Positions 52,622 through 62,470 of a DNA stretch of 64,000 nt are shown here, piece by piece (position 1 is the stretch's first letter; each line of letters begins with the position of its first letter). This stretch comes from Halomonas sp. H10-9-1 (lineage in GTDB: Bacteria; Pseudomonadota; Gammaproteobacteria; Pseudomonadales; Halomonadaceae). A program made the position numbers and the translations under genes. The stretch covers positions 372,001 to 436,000 of the forward strand of contig NZ_JAMSHO010000001.1 of assembly GCF_040147005.1 (NCBI RefSeq), in the 5' to 3' direction. The notes beneath the pieces are model-generated. The model searched no databases and was not told where the DNA came from. It was given only the letters and a program-made list of their open reading frames with translations.

Positions 52622-53331
52622 GTGCCTCGCCGATCCTGATCACCGGCGGCGCCCAGCGCCTGGGGCGCCACTGTGCCGAGCAACTGGTCAATGACGGCCA
52701 TCCGGTGATCATCAGCTACCGCCGCGAGCGTCCCGAGCTCGAGGCGCTGCGCGAGCGAGGCATCATCACCCTGCAGGCGGACTTTGCCAGCGAGGAGGGC
52801 ATCCTCGACTTCCTCGCGCGTCTCAAGGCCGAGACGCGCTCGCTGCGCGCCATCGTGCACAACGCCAGCGACTGGGCGCCCGACTCCACCGGCCCCGAGG
52901 CGGGCGCCACCTTCGAGCGGCTGTTCCGGATCCATATGCTGGCGCCCTACCTGATCAACCTGCACGCCCGCGAACTGCTCGCGGCGTGCAGCGAGCCCCA
53001 GCGCGATATCGTGCACATGACCGACTACGTGGTGCAGAAGGGCTCCAGGAAGCACGCCGCCTACGCCGCCAGCAAGGCCGGGCTCGACAACCTGACGCTG
53101 TCGTTCGCCGCGCTGTACGCCCCCGACATTCAGGTCAACGCCATCGCCCCGGCGTTGATCATGCTCAATGAGGGTGACGACGAGGCCTATGCCGAGAAGG
53201 CCCGGGCCAAGTCGGCGATGCAGAAGGTCCCCGGCCCCGGGGTGATCTACCAGACCCTGCGCTACCTGCTCGACAACCGCTACGTCACCGGCGCCACCCT
53301 GCCGGTGGACGGCGGGCGCCACCTGGCATAG
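52618..53331 (+). CDS. folM: Dihydromonapterin reductase FolM
   Basis: A short-chain dehydrogenase that reduces dihydromonapterin to tetrahydromonapterin, and weakly dihydrofolate. It has 237 residues. The nucleotide-binding GGAQRLGR is at 10-17, the catalytic pair Y149 and K153 is in YAASK, and the substrate-specific IVHMTDYVVQKGSRKH stretch is typical of FolM. It is translationally coupled to fre. Family assignment is good; the exact substrate is inferred. Confidence 0.85.
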   Translation: MSASPILITGGAQRLGRHCAEQLVNDGHPVIISYRRERPELEALRERGIITLQADFASEEGILDFLARLKAETRSLRAIVHNASDWAPDSTGPEAGATFERLFRIHMLAPYLINLHARELLAACSEPQRDIVHMTDYVVQKGSRKHAAYAASKAGLDNLTLSFAALYAPDIQVNAIAPALIMLNEGDDEAYAEKARAKSAMQKVPGPGVIYQTLRYLLDNRYVTGATLPVDGGRHLA

Positions 53332-53430
53332 CACAGCCTGCGACTTTCGGCACCGTGCCGAGGCACGCCAACTTCGCTAGAATAGGCGCCACCCCATACC
53401 CCAACCCTGACGCAAGCGAAGGAGCGACAT

Positions 53431-53559
53431 ATGGCGGGACACGACGAGAACTTCCGCGACAGCAGCGGCCTGCTTTCCATCATCATGGGCCTGATCGCGT
53501 TGGTGGCCCTGAGCTGCCTGCCGGCCACCATCGGCTGGTATCAGCTGTTTGCCGGCTGA
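53431..53559 (+). CDS. 42-residue single-pass membrane protein
   Basis: A small gene with an excellent ribosome site (aaggag at 53419-53424, six bases before ATG). The product has a short charged N-terminus (MAGHDENFRDSSG) and one strong hydrophobic helix (about 14-36), ending GWYQLFAG. I do not recognise it. A tagaat -10-like box lies at 53378-53383, without a clear -35. It lies between folM and the aromatic leader region and is probably expressed on its own. Confidence 0.65.
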   Translation: MAGHDENFRDSSGLLSIIMGLIALVALSCLPATIGWYQLFAG

Positions 53560-53627
53560 GCCGCATGGCGGGCCTTGCCAGCCATGCCGCAATGCGGCAG
53601 GATAAAGCGAATGCTCAGGAGAACCCC

Positions 53628-53756
53628 ATGATCGCAGCCGTCACCCCGCGCCTCCCCCAACACGCCGTCATCGGCCGTGGGGCGTCGTCGTGCGTGGCCG
53701 CGAGCGGCTTCTGGTATGGCTATTTTATGACCGGTGTGCCGGCGGCCATGTCCTGA
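53628..53756 (+). CDS. Aromatic leader peptide 1 (attenuator)
   Basis: A 42-codon peptide with an aggag site six bases before its ATG. Codons 28-33 (53709-53726) read Phe-Trp-Tyr-Gly-Tyr-Phe, five aromatic residues in six, and the peptide ends shortly after. A terminator hairpin follows 50 bases later and the DAHP synthase gene lies downstream. This is the layout of a classical amino-acid attenuator, in which ribosome stalling at aromatic codons would prevent terminator formation. No other function is suggested by the sequence. Confidence 0.7.
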   Translation: MIAAVTPRLPQHAVIGRGASSCVAASGFWYGYFMTGVPAAMS

Positions 53757-53803
53757 GTGAAAGACGCGACATCGCCGGAGGCGCACCCACCAGGGCCGCC
53801 TCC
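53741..53803 (+). promoter_or_regulatory. Alternative pairing segments of the attenuator
   Basis: ggcggcc (53741-53747, end of leader 1) can pair with ggccgcc (53794-53800). Alternatively ggaggcg (53777-53783) can pair with cgcctcc (53797-53803). The two pairings exclude each other, as expected for a ribosome-controlled switch. Folding energies were not computed. Confidence 0.45.
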
Positions 53804-53805
53804 AC

Positions 53806-53848
53806 CAGAACCCCCGGACGGCAGCCCCGCCCGGGGGTTCTGCGTTTC
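53806..53848 (+). terminator. Intrinsic terminator/attenuator upstream of the DAHP synthase gene
   Basis: cagaacccccgg (53806-53817) pairs perfectly with ccgggggttctg (53831-53842) around a 13-base loop, followed by cgtttc. It lies after leader peptide 1 and before leader peptide 2. Confidence 0.8.
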
Positions 53849-53888
53849 AGGGCACTGCATGACACAACAGACATCGAGGAGAGAGACC

Positions 53889-54047
53889 ATGACCGCATCC
53901 ATCGCCATTCGCCAGAACCGGGACCGCATGGGCTATTACAGCTACTGGCGATTTAGCGAGCTGCGGTCGGTCCACTCCGCCACGTCCGACCGTAGCGAGA
54001 TCGGTGGCACCCGACAGACACGATGTATGACCGCTACCCGGAGTTGA
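53889..54047 (+). CDS. Aromatic leader peptide 2, probably coupled to the DAHP synthase
   Basis: A 52-codon frame with a gaggag site seven bases before ATG. Codons 16-22 (53934-53954) read Tyr-Tyr-Ser-Tyr-Trp-Arg-Phe. A 10-bp stem (53961-53970 with 53986-53995, one G-U pair) lies within the frame just after these codons. The stop codon ends seven bases before the DAHP synthase ATG, and the ggag site of that gene lies inside the leader, so translation of the two is likely coupled. The peptide is more basic and Ser-rich after the aromatic run. Confidence 0.6.
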   Translation: MTASIAIRQNRDRMGYYSYWRFSELRSVHSATSDRSEIGGTRQTRCMTATRS

Positions 54048-54054
54048 TGACACC

Positions 54055-55155
54055 ATGAACGCTACCCTCGCCGCCGCCCACCTGAACGAATCATCGCGCG
54101 CTGCCGCCACCCCGGCCGCCAATCCGCTCGCCAATCCGGCCGCCAATCCGCCCCGGGCGTTGCCCACGCCTGGCGAGCTGTGCCGCGAGTTGCCGCTTTC
54201 CGCCGACTCGGTGCGCCGGGTCGACGACCAGCGTCGCGCCGTGCATGACATCCTTGCCGGTCGCGATGACCGCCTATTGGTGGTGGTCGGTCCCTGCTCC
54301 ATCCACGCCCCCGAGGCGGCACTGGAGTACGCCCACCGGCTGGCGGAGCTGGCCGCCAGGGTGGATGATCGCCTGCTGCCGGTGATGCGGGTCTATGTGG
54401 AGAAGCCGCGCACCACTGTGGGCTGGAAGGGGCTCGCCTACGATCCCGACCTGGACGGCAGCGGCGACATGGCGCGTGGCCTCGAGGTCTCGCGTCGGTT
54501 GATGCGCGAGGTGGTCGCCCTGGGATTGCCGGTGGCGACCGAACTGCTGCAACCGATGCTGGCGCCCTATCTCGAGGACCTGCTCGCCTGGGTGGCGATC
54601 GGCGCCCGCACCACCGAGTCCCAGCTGCACAGAGAGCTGGCCAGCGGCCTCTCGGCGGCGGTGGGCTTCAAGAATGCTACCGGCGGCGACATCGGTGTGG
54701 CCCTGGATGCCATGCGCGCCGCCGCCCACCCCCACAGCCACTTCGGCATGGACGCCGAGGGGCGGCCGGTGATCCGCGATACCGCCGGCAACCCGCACAC
54801 CCAACTGGTGCTGCGTGGCGGTCATGGCGAGCCCAACTACCAGGCGCCCCACGTACGTGCGGCGCGTCGGGCGCTGGAGGAGGCGGGCCTCTCACCGCGG
54901 CTGATGGTCGACTGCAGCCACGCCAATGCGCGCAAGGACCACCGCCGCCAGAGTGAGGTGCTGCTCGACGTGCTGGCCCAGCGCCAGGCCGGCGAGACGG
55001 CGATCGCCGGCCTGATGCTGGAGAGCCACCTTCATGAGGGTAGGCAGGCACTGGAGCCGGGGCGGCTGCGCCACGGGGTCTCGGTCACCGACGCCTGCAT
55101 CGGCTGGGAGACCACCGAACACCTGCTGCTCTCCGCCGCCGAGCGGCTGCGCTGA
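54055..55155 (+). CDS. 3-deoxy-7-phosphoheptulonate synthase, class I (AroF/G/H type)
   Basis: Condenses phosphoenolpyruvate and erythrose 4-phosphate, the entry step to chorismate and the aromatic amino acids. It has 366 residues. Class I-alpha motifs are VVGPCSIHAPEAALEYA, VYVEKPRTTVGWKGL, GARTTESQLHRELASGL, and VGFKNATGGDIG; the C-terminal metal site is in VDCSHANARKD. The first 35 residues have an Ala/Asn/Pro repeat (NPLANPAANP) not typical of the family. Which amino acid feeds back on it cannot be told by eye, so no F/G/H letter is given. It is preceded by the double leader-peptide region. Confidence 0.93.
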   Translation: MNATLAAAHLNESSRAAATPAANPLANPAANPPRALPTPGELCRELPLSADSVRRVDDQRRAVHDILAGRDDRLLVVVGPCSIHAPEAALEYAHRLAELAARVDDRLLPVMRVYVEKPRTTVGWKGLAYDPDLDGSGDMARGLEVSRRLMREVVALGLPVATELLQPMLAPYLEDLLAWVAIGARTTESQLHRELASGLSAAVGFKNATGGDIGVALDAMRAAAHPHSHFGMDAEGRPVIRDTAGNPHTQLVLRGGHGEPNYQAPHVRAARRALEEAGLSPRLMVDCSHANARKDHRRQSEVLLDVLAQRQAGETAIAGLMLESHLHEGRQALEPGRLRHGVSVTDACIGWETTEHLLLSAAERLR

Positions 55156-55168
55156 CAGCGCCTCTTAG

Positions 55169-55284
55169 CGAGGAGCGCCGGGGGAAGGCCGAAGAGGAGG
55201 TCCGAGGACCAAGGATGGCCGAGGTAGCGTACAGGGACGTATTCACAGCGCCTCCTCGCAGGCCTTTACCCGGGTTAGCCCGAG
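55169..55284. repeat. Palindromic intergenic repeat, copy 3
   Basis: The same architecture as 15201-15390: gcgccgggggaaggccgaag, aggaggtcc, a central part, ggtagcg, tattcacagcgcctcctc, then ggcctttacccgggttagcc. The outer arms differ in sequence from the other copies yet still pair (ggaaggcc with ggccttta). It follows the DAHP synthase gene and may act as its terminator. Confidence 0.8.
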
Positions 55285-55371
55285 CGATTTCGGTTATAGC
55301 GTCTGCTGTACCGTGGTTAAAGATCCCGGGATAATGCCCACGATCGTTGATTCGCCATCCAGGAGAGCGTC

Positions 55372-55884
55372 ATGCCGTTCCAGTTCGAGGAACACGACCC
55401 CGAGACCTACCGCCGCAAGGGGCGCTTCATCAGCCTGGCCATGGCCGGTCAGCTGGCCGTCTTCGGGCTGGTGTTCGCCCAACTGCTGCAGGCCGCCTTC
55501 GACGGCGGGTTCTGGCTCAACGTGCTGGGCGTGGTGCTGGGCCTGGTGGCCACCAGCCTGGTGTTCGCCGTGTTGCGTGAGCGACCCTGGATGGCCGAGG
55601 TGCGCTATGTTTGGCAGCTCAAGCACCACCTCTCCCGGGTCAGCGGCTACCTGCCGGCCCTGCGGCGTGCCGTGGAGGAGGGCAATGACACCGCCCTGGA
55701 CCTCCTCGCCTTCTACCACCAGGGCATGGTGCAGCTCGCCGAGCTCAATGGGCGCACCCTGGACGACGATGCCGAGGCCGTCGCCCAACGCATGAAGGTG
55801 CGCCTGGCCCGGGAGGCGCGCGGCCTGCCCGAGCGGGTCGATGGCTTCGACCCCCACGACCTGGCGGCCTTCCGCAGGGGATAA
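55372..55884 (+). CDS. DUF3087-like membrane protein
   Basis: A 170-residue protein that resembles the DUF3087 family of gammaproteobacteria; function unknown. After MPFQFEEHDPETYRRKGR come two adjacent hydrophobic helices (about 20-42 and 47-67), then a charged helical C-terminal region (WMAEVRYVWQLKHHLSRVSG and on) probably in the cytoplasm. Monocistronic, between the repeat at 55169 and phoX. A gataat box at 55330-55335 may be its -10. Confidence 0.75.
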   Translation: MPFQFEEHDPETYRRKGRFISLAMAGQLAVFGLVFAQLLQAAFDGGFWLNVLGVVLGLVATSLVFAVLRERPWMAEVRYVWQLKHHLSRVSGYLPALRRAVEEGNDTALDLLAFYHQGMVQLAELNGRTLDDDAEAVAQRMKVRLAREARGLPERVDGFDPHDLAAFRRG

Positions 55885-55998
55885 GCCTCCCGGCCAAGCG
55901 TCTGCCCGCCGCTTCATCGGTCTGTCACCTTGTTCGCCTAGCCTGACCTCGTCCTGGAGGCGTCCCCACGCCTCCTTCCCGTCGACGAGGAGTTCCCC

Positions 55999-58113
55999 AT
56001 GAGCAAGGAAATCGAGGATCATCGCGACCTCAACCCGGGTACCAACGAGCCTTTCGCCTCCGTTCTCGACCGCCATGTCTCCCGGCGCAGCGTGATGCGC
56101 GGTGGCCTGGGGCTGGCGGCCGCCTCGATGCTGGGCTTCGGCGGTGCCGCCCAGGCGCTGGCCGCGAGCACCCAGCACGAGAAGACGCCACTGCGCCTGG
56201 CCTTCGAGTCGATCGCCGGCTCACGCAGCGATGCCGTGGTGGTGCCGCCGGGTTACACCGCCCAGGTGCTGGTGCCCTGGGGCACGCCGCTGTCGGGCGA
56301 GGCAGCGGAGTGGAGCGCCGACTTGGCCATGACGCCCGAGCGCCAGGCACAAAGCGTGGGCATGCACCATGACGGCATGCACGGCTTCCCGCTGGAGGAG
56401 GCGAGCGCCTCGCGCCGCTTCGTGCTGGCGCTCAACAACGAGTACATCGACCAGCAGGCGCTGTGGGCGCCCCAGGGCGGCCCCACCAACGCCGAGGAGG
56501 GCGCGCGCCCCGCCGAGGAGTCGCGCACCGAGATCAACGCCCACGGCGTGACCCTGGTGGAGGTGAAGCGGGACGACGACGGTCGCTGGACGCATGTACC
56601 GGGCTCCCCCTACAACCACCGCTTCACCAGCGCGACCGAGATGGAACTGGCCGGCCCGGTCGCCGGCAGCGACTACGTCAGGACCCGGTTCTCGCCGGAG
56701 GGGCGCCTCACCCGCGGCACCAACAACAACTGCGGCAACGGCTTCACCCCCTGGGGCACCTACCTGGCCTGCGAGGAGAACTGGCCCAACATCTTCGTCA
56801 ACACCGGCGAGCGTTTCGCCGACGACGCCCGCATCGGGATTCCCACCCAGCGTGGCCGCTACGGTTGGGAGACCTCGGCGGGGGATCCCAGCGAGGAGAA
56901 TGACGAGTTCGCTCGCTTCGACATCACCCCGCGCGGTGCCGATGCCGGCGAGGATTACCGCAACGAGGCGCGCACCTTCGGCTACCAGGTGGAGATCGAC
57001 CCCTACGATGGCAGCCGCCGTGCCGTGAAGCGCACCGCCCTTGGCCGCTTCCGCCACGAGGGGTGCTGGCTCGGCAAGCTCGAGCCGGGCCAGCCGGTGG
57101 TCTTCTACTCCGGCCACGATGCCCGCAACGAGTACATCTACAAGTTCGTCTCCGCCGCGGCCTGGGACCCGGCCGATGCCAACCGCCCCGGTGCGACCTA
57201 TGATCGCCTGGCGATCGGCGCCAAGTATCTGGACGAGGGAACCCTCTACGCCGCCCGCTTCGATGCCGACGGCAGCGGCGCGTGGCTGCCGCTGACGCCG
57301 CAGGCGAAGAGTCGTGAGGGGCGCCCGCTTCACGAGGCCCTGGGGCTGGCCGCCGATGACCAGGCCGGCATCCTCATCCATACCTGCGATGCCGCCGACC
57401 TGATGGGCGCCACGCCCATGGACCGTCCCGAGTGGGCCAGCGTCGACCCCGCCTCCGGCGAGGTCTATATCACCCTGACCAACAACAGCCAGCGCACCGA
57501 GGCGGGCAGCGAGGCGACCTATACCAACGAGGGGGGCGCCATCGATGAGCTCGGAGTGGGCTTTGCCACCGCACCAATCAACGAAGCCAACCCACGCCCC
57601 GACAACGGCGCCGGGCATATCATCCGCTGGCGTGAAGGCAGCGACGAAATGCGTTTCGCCTGGGAGGTCTTCGTCTTCGGCGCCGCCGCCACCGACGGCG
57701 ACAACCGCTCGGGCCTGACCGAGGCCAATCAGTTCGCCAGCCCCGATGGCCTGTGGTTTGACGATCGTGGCGATGGCCAGGGCATCCTGTGGATCCAGAC
57801 CGATAACGGCTACGACGGCGTCGCCGAGCACACCAACGACCAGTTGCTGGCCGTGGTGCCGGGTGCCCTGGAGGGGGGCGTGGTCACGCCCGAGACCCAG
57901 CAGCACCTCAAGCGCTTCGCGGTGGGCCCCAATGGCTGCGAGGTCACCGGGATCTTCGCCACGCCGGACAAGACCGCGCTGTTCATCAACATCCAGCATC
58001 CGGGCAACTGGCCGGCCTCCGAGGATGCCTCCGAACAGACCAAGGGCAAGGTGCGTCCGCGGGCGTCCACCGTGGTGATCCAGCGCCAGGATGGTGGCCA
58101 GATCGCCGTCTGA
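55999..58113 (+). CDS. phoX: PhoX-family alkaline phosphatase, Tat-exported
   Basis: A 704-residue predicted periplasmic phosphatase of the PhoX (DUF839) family. These are monomeric calcium/iron enzymes that release phosphate from many esters and are usually induced by phosphate starvation. A twin-arginine signal is evident: SRRSVM at 28-33 followed by GGLGLAAASMLGFGGAAQAL. The family motifs TRGTNNNCGNGFTPWGTYLA and CEENW, and the later GAGHIIRWREG and FASPDGLWFDDRG, are present. No clear Pho box was found upstream. It converges with ppk1. Confidence 0.9.
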   Translation: MSKEIEDHRDLNPGTNEPFASVLDRHVSRRSVMRGGLGLAAASMLGFGGAAQALAASTQHEKTPLRLAFESIAGSRSDAVVVPPGYTAQVLVPWGTPLSGEAAEWSADLAMTPERQAQSVGMHHDGMHGFPLEEASASRRFVLALNNEYIDQQALWAPQGGPTNAEEGARPAEESRTEINAHGVTLVEVKRDDDGRWTHVPGSPYNHRFTSATEMELAGPVAGSDYVRTRFSPEGRLTRGTNNNCGNGFTPWGTYLACEENWPNIFVNTGERFADDARIGIPTQRGRYGWETSAGDPSEENDEFARFDITPRGADAGEDYRNEARTFGYQVEIDPYDGSRRAVKRTALGRFRHEGCWLGKLEPGQPVVFYSGHDARNEYIYKFVSAAAWDPADANRPGATYDRLAIGAKYLDEGTLYAARFDADGSGAWLPLTPQAKSREGRPLHEALGLAADDQAGILIHTCDAADLMGATPMDRPEWASVDPASGEVYITLTNNSQRTEAGSEATYTNEGGAIDELGVGFATAPINEANPRPDNGAGHIIRWREGSDEMRFAWEVFVFGAAATDGDNRSGLTEANQFASPDGLWFDDRGDGQGILWIQTDNGYDGVAEHTNDQLLAVVPGALEGGVVTPETQQHLKRFAVGPNGCEVTGIFATPDKTALFINIQHPGNWPASEDASEQTKGKVRPRASTVVIQRQDGGQIAV

Positions 58114-58157
58114 CCCGGCTTCGCCGGGAGCTGTAAGCCGTAAGCCTTAAGCTGTAA
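58111..58157. repeat. Repeat shared by phoX and elbB 3' ends, with ctgtaag tracts
   Basis: The 35 bases 58111-58145, starting with the stop codon, are identical to 62369-62403. They contain the small hairpin cccggc-ttc-gccggg and then agctgtaagccgtaagc; further ctgtaag units follow. Inverted ctgtaag units also lie at 62455-62473. Confidence 0.75.
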
Positions 58158-58163
58158 GAAAAC

Positions 58164-58200
58164 CCGCCCCGGCAGACTGGCTGCCGGGGCGGTTGCGTTT
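58164..58200. terminator. Bidirectional terminator between phoX and ppk1
   Basis: A perfect 12-bp stem (58164-58175 with 58181-58192), with gaaaac before and ttgcgttt after, so it has T-tracts in both directions. Confidence 0.85.
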
Positions 58201-58233
58201 ATGCTGTCTTCGAGCTTCGAGCGAAGCCCGGGC

Positions 58234-60447
58234 TCAGGCCTTGGCGGCGTAGGCGTAGAGCAGCGTCTCTTGGGCACTGATCGGTGCGGCCTCGCCGGGG
58301 CTCTGCTTGATATAGCTGCCGTCGGACTGCAGCAGCCAGCTCTGGCAGTTGTCCACCAGGTAGGTCTCCAGGTCCTTGCGCACCCGGGCCGCCAGCTTCT
58401 TGTCCAGCAGCGGGAAGCAGGTCTCTACCCGGTGGAACATGTTGCGGGTCATGAAGTCGGCGCTGGAGGCCCACACCTCCGGCTTGCCGGCGTTGTGGAA
58501 GTAGAAGACCCGGGTGTGCTCCAGGAAGCGCCCGACGATCGAACGGACCCGGATGTTCTCCGATATCCCGGGGACTCCGGGACGCAGGCAACACTGGCCG
58601 CGGATGATCAAGTCGCACTCCACGCCGGCCTGGGACGCACGGTAGAGCGCCTGGATCAGCTTCGGCTCGGTCAGCGAGTTGCACTTGACGATCAGGTGGG
58701 CGCGCTTGCCCTTGCGGGCCTCCACCGCCTCGCGCTCGATCATCGTCACGAACCCTTCGTGCAGGGTGAAGGGCGCATGCAGCAGCGTCTCGATGCGCCG
58801 CGCCCGACCCATGCCGGAGAGCTGCTGGAACACCTGGTGAATGTCCTCGCAGAGGGAGGGGTTGGCGGTGAGCAGACTGTAGTCGGTATAGAGCCGGGCG
58901 GTCTTGGAGTGGTAGTTGCCGGTGCCGAGGTGCGCATAGTGACGCAGCTTGTCCTTCTCGCGGCGCACGATATGCATCATCTTGGCATGGGTCTTGTAGG
59001 CCATCACGCCGTAGATGACGATGGCGCCGGCCTCCTGCAGTCGCGAGGCCAGCGACAGGTTGTCGGCCTCGTCGAAGCGCGCGCGCAGCTCGATCACCAC
59101 CGTGACCTCCTTGCCACCTCGCGCCGCCTCCACCAGCGAATTGACGATGGGTGAATCGGCGCCGGTGCGGTAGAGGGTCTGCTTGATGGCCAGCACGCCT
59201 GGGTCCCGGGCGGCCTCGGACAGCAGGTCCTCGACCGGCGAGAAGGACTGGAAGGGATGATGCAGCAGCACGTCGCCGGCGGCGATGGTGTCGAACAGGC
59301 TGCTTCCCTTGCCGAGGTTCTTCGGGAAGCCCGGGGTGAAGGGGCGGTAGAACATGTCGGGCAGTTCGACGTCACCGATCAGGGACAGCATGCGGGTCAG
59401 GTTCACCGGACCGTTGATCCGGTAGAGGTCCTCCTCCTCCAGCTCGAACTGCTTGAGCAGGAAGGTAGTGAGCTCCTCCGGACAGGTATCGACCACCTCC
59501 AGGCGCACACCGCTGCCGTAGCGGCGCGCCAGCAGCTCGCCGCGCAGCGCCGACGCCAGGTCGGAGACCTCCTCCGGGTCCACCGCCATGTCGGCGTTGC
59601 GGGTCAGACGGAACTGGTAGCAGCCGCGCACCGTCATGCCCGGGAACAGCTCCTCGGCGTGGGCATGGATCATCGAGGAGAGGAACACGGCCTCCTTGAA
59701 GCCCTCGTCACACAGCTCCGGGGGCATCGCGATCACCCGGGGCAGCGAGCGCGGTGCGGGTAGGATCGCCAGGCCGCCTTCGCGGCCGAAGGCGTCCTTG
59801 CCCTCGAGCTGGACGATGAAGTTGAGGCTCTTGTTGACCAGCCGCGGGAAGGGGTGGGAGGGATCCAGTCCGATGGGGCTGATCACCGGCATGATCTCCC
59901 TCTCGAAGTAGTCGCGAACCCAGGCGTGCTGGGCCTTGGTCCAGTCGCTGCGCCGCCGGAAGCGCAGCTTCTTCTCCAGCAGCGCCGGCAGCAGCACCTC
60001 GTTGAGGATCTGGTACTGGCGTTCGATCTGCTCGTGGGCGATCGCCGAGATCTCGCCGAGCACTGCCCGCGGCGAGCGGCCGTCGGCCCCGGTGCTGGCA
60101 TCGCCCAGGGCCACCTGATGCTTGAGTCCGGCGACCCGGATCTCGAAGAACTCGTCCAGGTTCGACGAGAAAATCAGCAGGAACATCAGCCGGTTGAGCA
60201 GGGGGTGCGACTCGTCCAGGGCCTGCTCCAGGACCCGGATATTGAACTGCAGGTGGGAGAGTTCGCGGTTGAAGTAAAGAGACGGGTCGCTCAGGTCCGC
60301 ATCGTCATGGGGCCTGGCCTTGGGCTTGATGCCGGCGCGGGTCTGGTTGAGGCGCGGGGTCGGAATATCGCCCCCGCTCTCCTCGGCGCTCGGGCCGCTC
60401 AGTTGAGGTGACAAGGCGGGGACTTGCTCGGGGCTGCGGTCTTCCAT
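58234..60447 (-). CDS. ppk1: Polyphosphate kinase 1
   Basis: Makes long-chain polyphosphate from ATP, reversibly. It has 737 residues. The N-terminal domain reads [20 protein letters not shown]; the catalytic histidine autophosphorylation site is in [13 protein letters not shown]; the metal and nucleotide site includes [20 protein letters not shown], and a late active-site region [19 protein letters not shown] disordered acidic/proline N-terminal extension of about 50 residues precedes the domain. It is convergent with phoX; hemB is upstream on the same strand. Together with ppx, it gives both polyphosphate synthesis and degradation in this window. Confidence 0.95.
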   Translation of the reverse strand: MEDRSPEQVPALSPQLSGPSAEESGGDIPTPRLNQTRAGIKPKARPHDDADLSDPSLYFNRELSHLQFNIRVLEQALDESHPLLNRLMFLLIFSSNLDEFFEIRVAGLKHQVALGDASTGADGRSPRAVLGEISAIAHEQIERQYQILNEVLLPALLEKKLRFRRRSDWTKAQHAWVRDYFEREIMPVISPIGLDPSHPFPRLVNKSLNFIVQLEGKDAFGREGGLAILPAPRSLPRVIAMPPELCDEGFKEAVFLSSMIHAHAEELFPGMTVRGCYQFRLTRNADMAVDPEEVSDLASALRGELLARRYGSGVRLEVVDTCPEELTTFLLKQFELEEEDLYRINGPVNLTRMLSLIGDVELPDMFYRPFTPGFPKNLGKGSSLFDTIAAGDVLLHHPFQSFSPVEDLLSEAARDPGVLAIKQTLYRTGADSPIVNSLVEAARGGKEVTVVIELRARFDEADNLSLASRLQEAGAIVIYGVMAYKTHAKMMHIVRREKDKLRHYAHLGTGNYHSKTARLYTDYSLLTANPSLCEDIHQVFQQLSGMGRARRIETLLHAPFTLHEGFVTMIEREAVEARKGKRAHLIVKCNSLTEPKLIQALYRASQAGVECDLIIRGQCCLRPGVPGISENIRVRSIVGRFLEHTRVFYFHNAGKPEVWASSADFMTRNMFHRVETCFPLLDKKLAARVRKDLETYLVDNCQSWLLQSDGSYIKQSPGEAAPISAQETLLYAYAAKA

Positions 60448-60492
60448 GGTCTTCTCTCTGTTTCCTGGAAGGGCGTGCCGTCCCCTCCCTGG

Positions 60493-61593
<1,101 letters not shown>

Positions 61594-61623
61594 TCAGTGT
61601 GGCATTGCGCCGAAAGGCTCACC

Positions 61624-61652
61624 TTGTCGCACTCGTGGGATCGCTCTAGAGT
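61624..61652 (+). promoter_or_regulatory. Candidate elbB promoter
   Basis: TTGTCG (61624-61629), 17-base spacer, TAGAGT (61647-61652), about 57 bases before the elbB start. Confidence 0.45.
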
Positions 61653-61708
61653 GTGGAGCTCGTTAACAGGTCCTGCCGTCGGCAGGCGAACCCTGCAAGG
61701 AGATAGGC

Positions 61709-62371
61709 ATGAGCAAACAGGTGGCGGTGATCCTTTCGGGCTGCGGGGTCTTCGATGGCTCCGAGATCTACGAAACCACCCTGACCCTGCTGCGGCTCGA
61801 CCAGTTGGGCCTCGGCTATCGCTGCTTCGCGCCGGATATCACCCAGCACCATGTCATCGACCACCGCAGCGGTGAGGTGGCCGACGGTGAGGTGCGCAAC
61901 GTGCTCAGCGAGGCGGCTCGGCTGGCGCGCGGAGAGATCCAGCCCCTGGCAGAGCTGGTGGCGGACGACTTCGATGCGGTGATCCTGCCCGGCGGGTTCG
62001 GCGCCGCCAAGAACCTCTCGAGCTTCGCCGAGGATGGCGCCGAGATGCAGGTGCTCGATGAGCTCAAGGAGGCGCTGGAGGGCTTTCACGAGGCGCGCAA
62101 GCCCATCGGCATGATGTGCATCAGCCCGGTGATGGTGCCGCGCCTGCTGGGCGAGGGCATTGCCGTCACCATCGGCCAGGATCCCGGTGTTTCCGGGGCC
62201 ATCAGCGCCATGGGGGGGCTGCACCGCAGCTGCGGGGTGGAGGAGATCGTGGTCGACTTCGAGCATCGCGTGGTGACCACGCCTGCCTATATGCTCGCCA
62301 CCCGCATCAGCGAAGCCGCCACCGGCATCTTCAAGCTGGTCGATCGGGTCGATGAGCTGATGGATCTCTGA
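61709..62371 (+). CDS. elbB: Isoprenoid biosynthesis glyoxalase ElbB
   Basis: A 220-residue DJ-1/PfpI-superfamily protein. E. coli ElbB (YhbL) has been described as a glyoxalase and linked to isoprenoid (lycopene) production; its physiological role is still unclear. Family features seen are ILSGCGVFDGSEIYE at the N-terminus, VILPGGFGAAKNLSSFA, and the nucleophile-elbow MMCISPVM with the conserved Cys. aaggag lies before the ATG. It ends in a bidirectional terminator facing tatC. Confidence 0.93.
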   Translation: MSKQVAVILSGCGVFDGSEIYETTLTLLRLDQLGLGYRCFAPDITQHHVIDHRSGEVADGEVRNVLSEAARLARGEIQPLAELVADDFDAVILPGGFGAAKNLSSFAEDGAEMQVLDELKEALEGFHEARKPIGMMCISPVMVPRLLGEGIAVTIGQDPGVSGAISAMGGLHRSCGVEEIVVDFEHRVVTTPAYMLATRISEAATGIFKLVDRVDELMDL

Positions 62372-62403
62372 CCCGGCTTCGCCGGGAGCTGTAAGCCGTA
62401 AGC
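62369..62403. repeat. Second copy of the phoX-tail repeat
   Basis: Identical over 35 bases to 58111-58145, including the elbB stop codon and the cccggc-ttc-gccggg hairpin. Confidence 0.85.
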
Positions 62404-62410
62404 TTTAAGT

Positions 62411-62448
62411 AAAACCCCCAGAGCATTGAGTTGAGGCCTGGGGGTTTT
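62411..62448. terminator. Bidirectional terminator between elbB and tatC
   Basis: aaaaccccca (62411-62420) pairs with tgggggtttt (62439-62448); T-tracts occur on both strands. Confidence 0.85.
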
Positions 62449-62470
62449 CTTATGGCTTACAGCTTACAGC

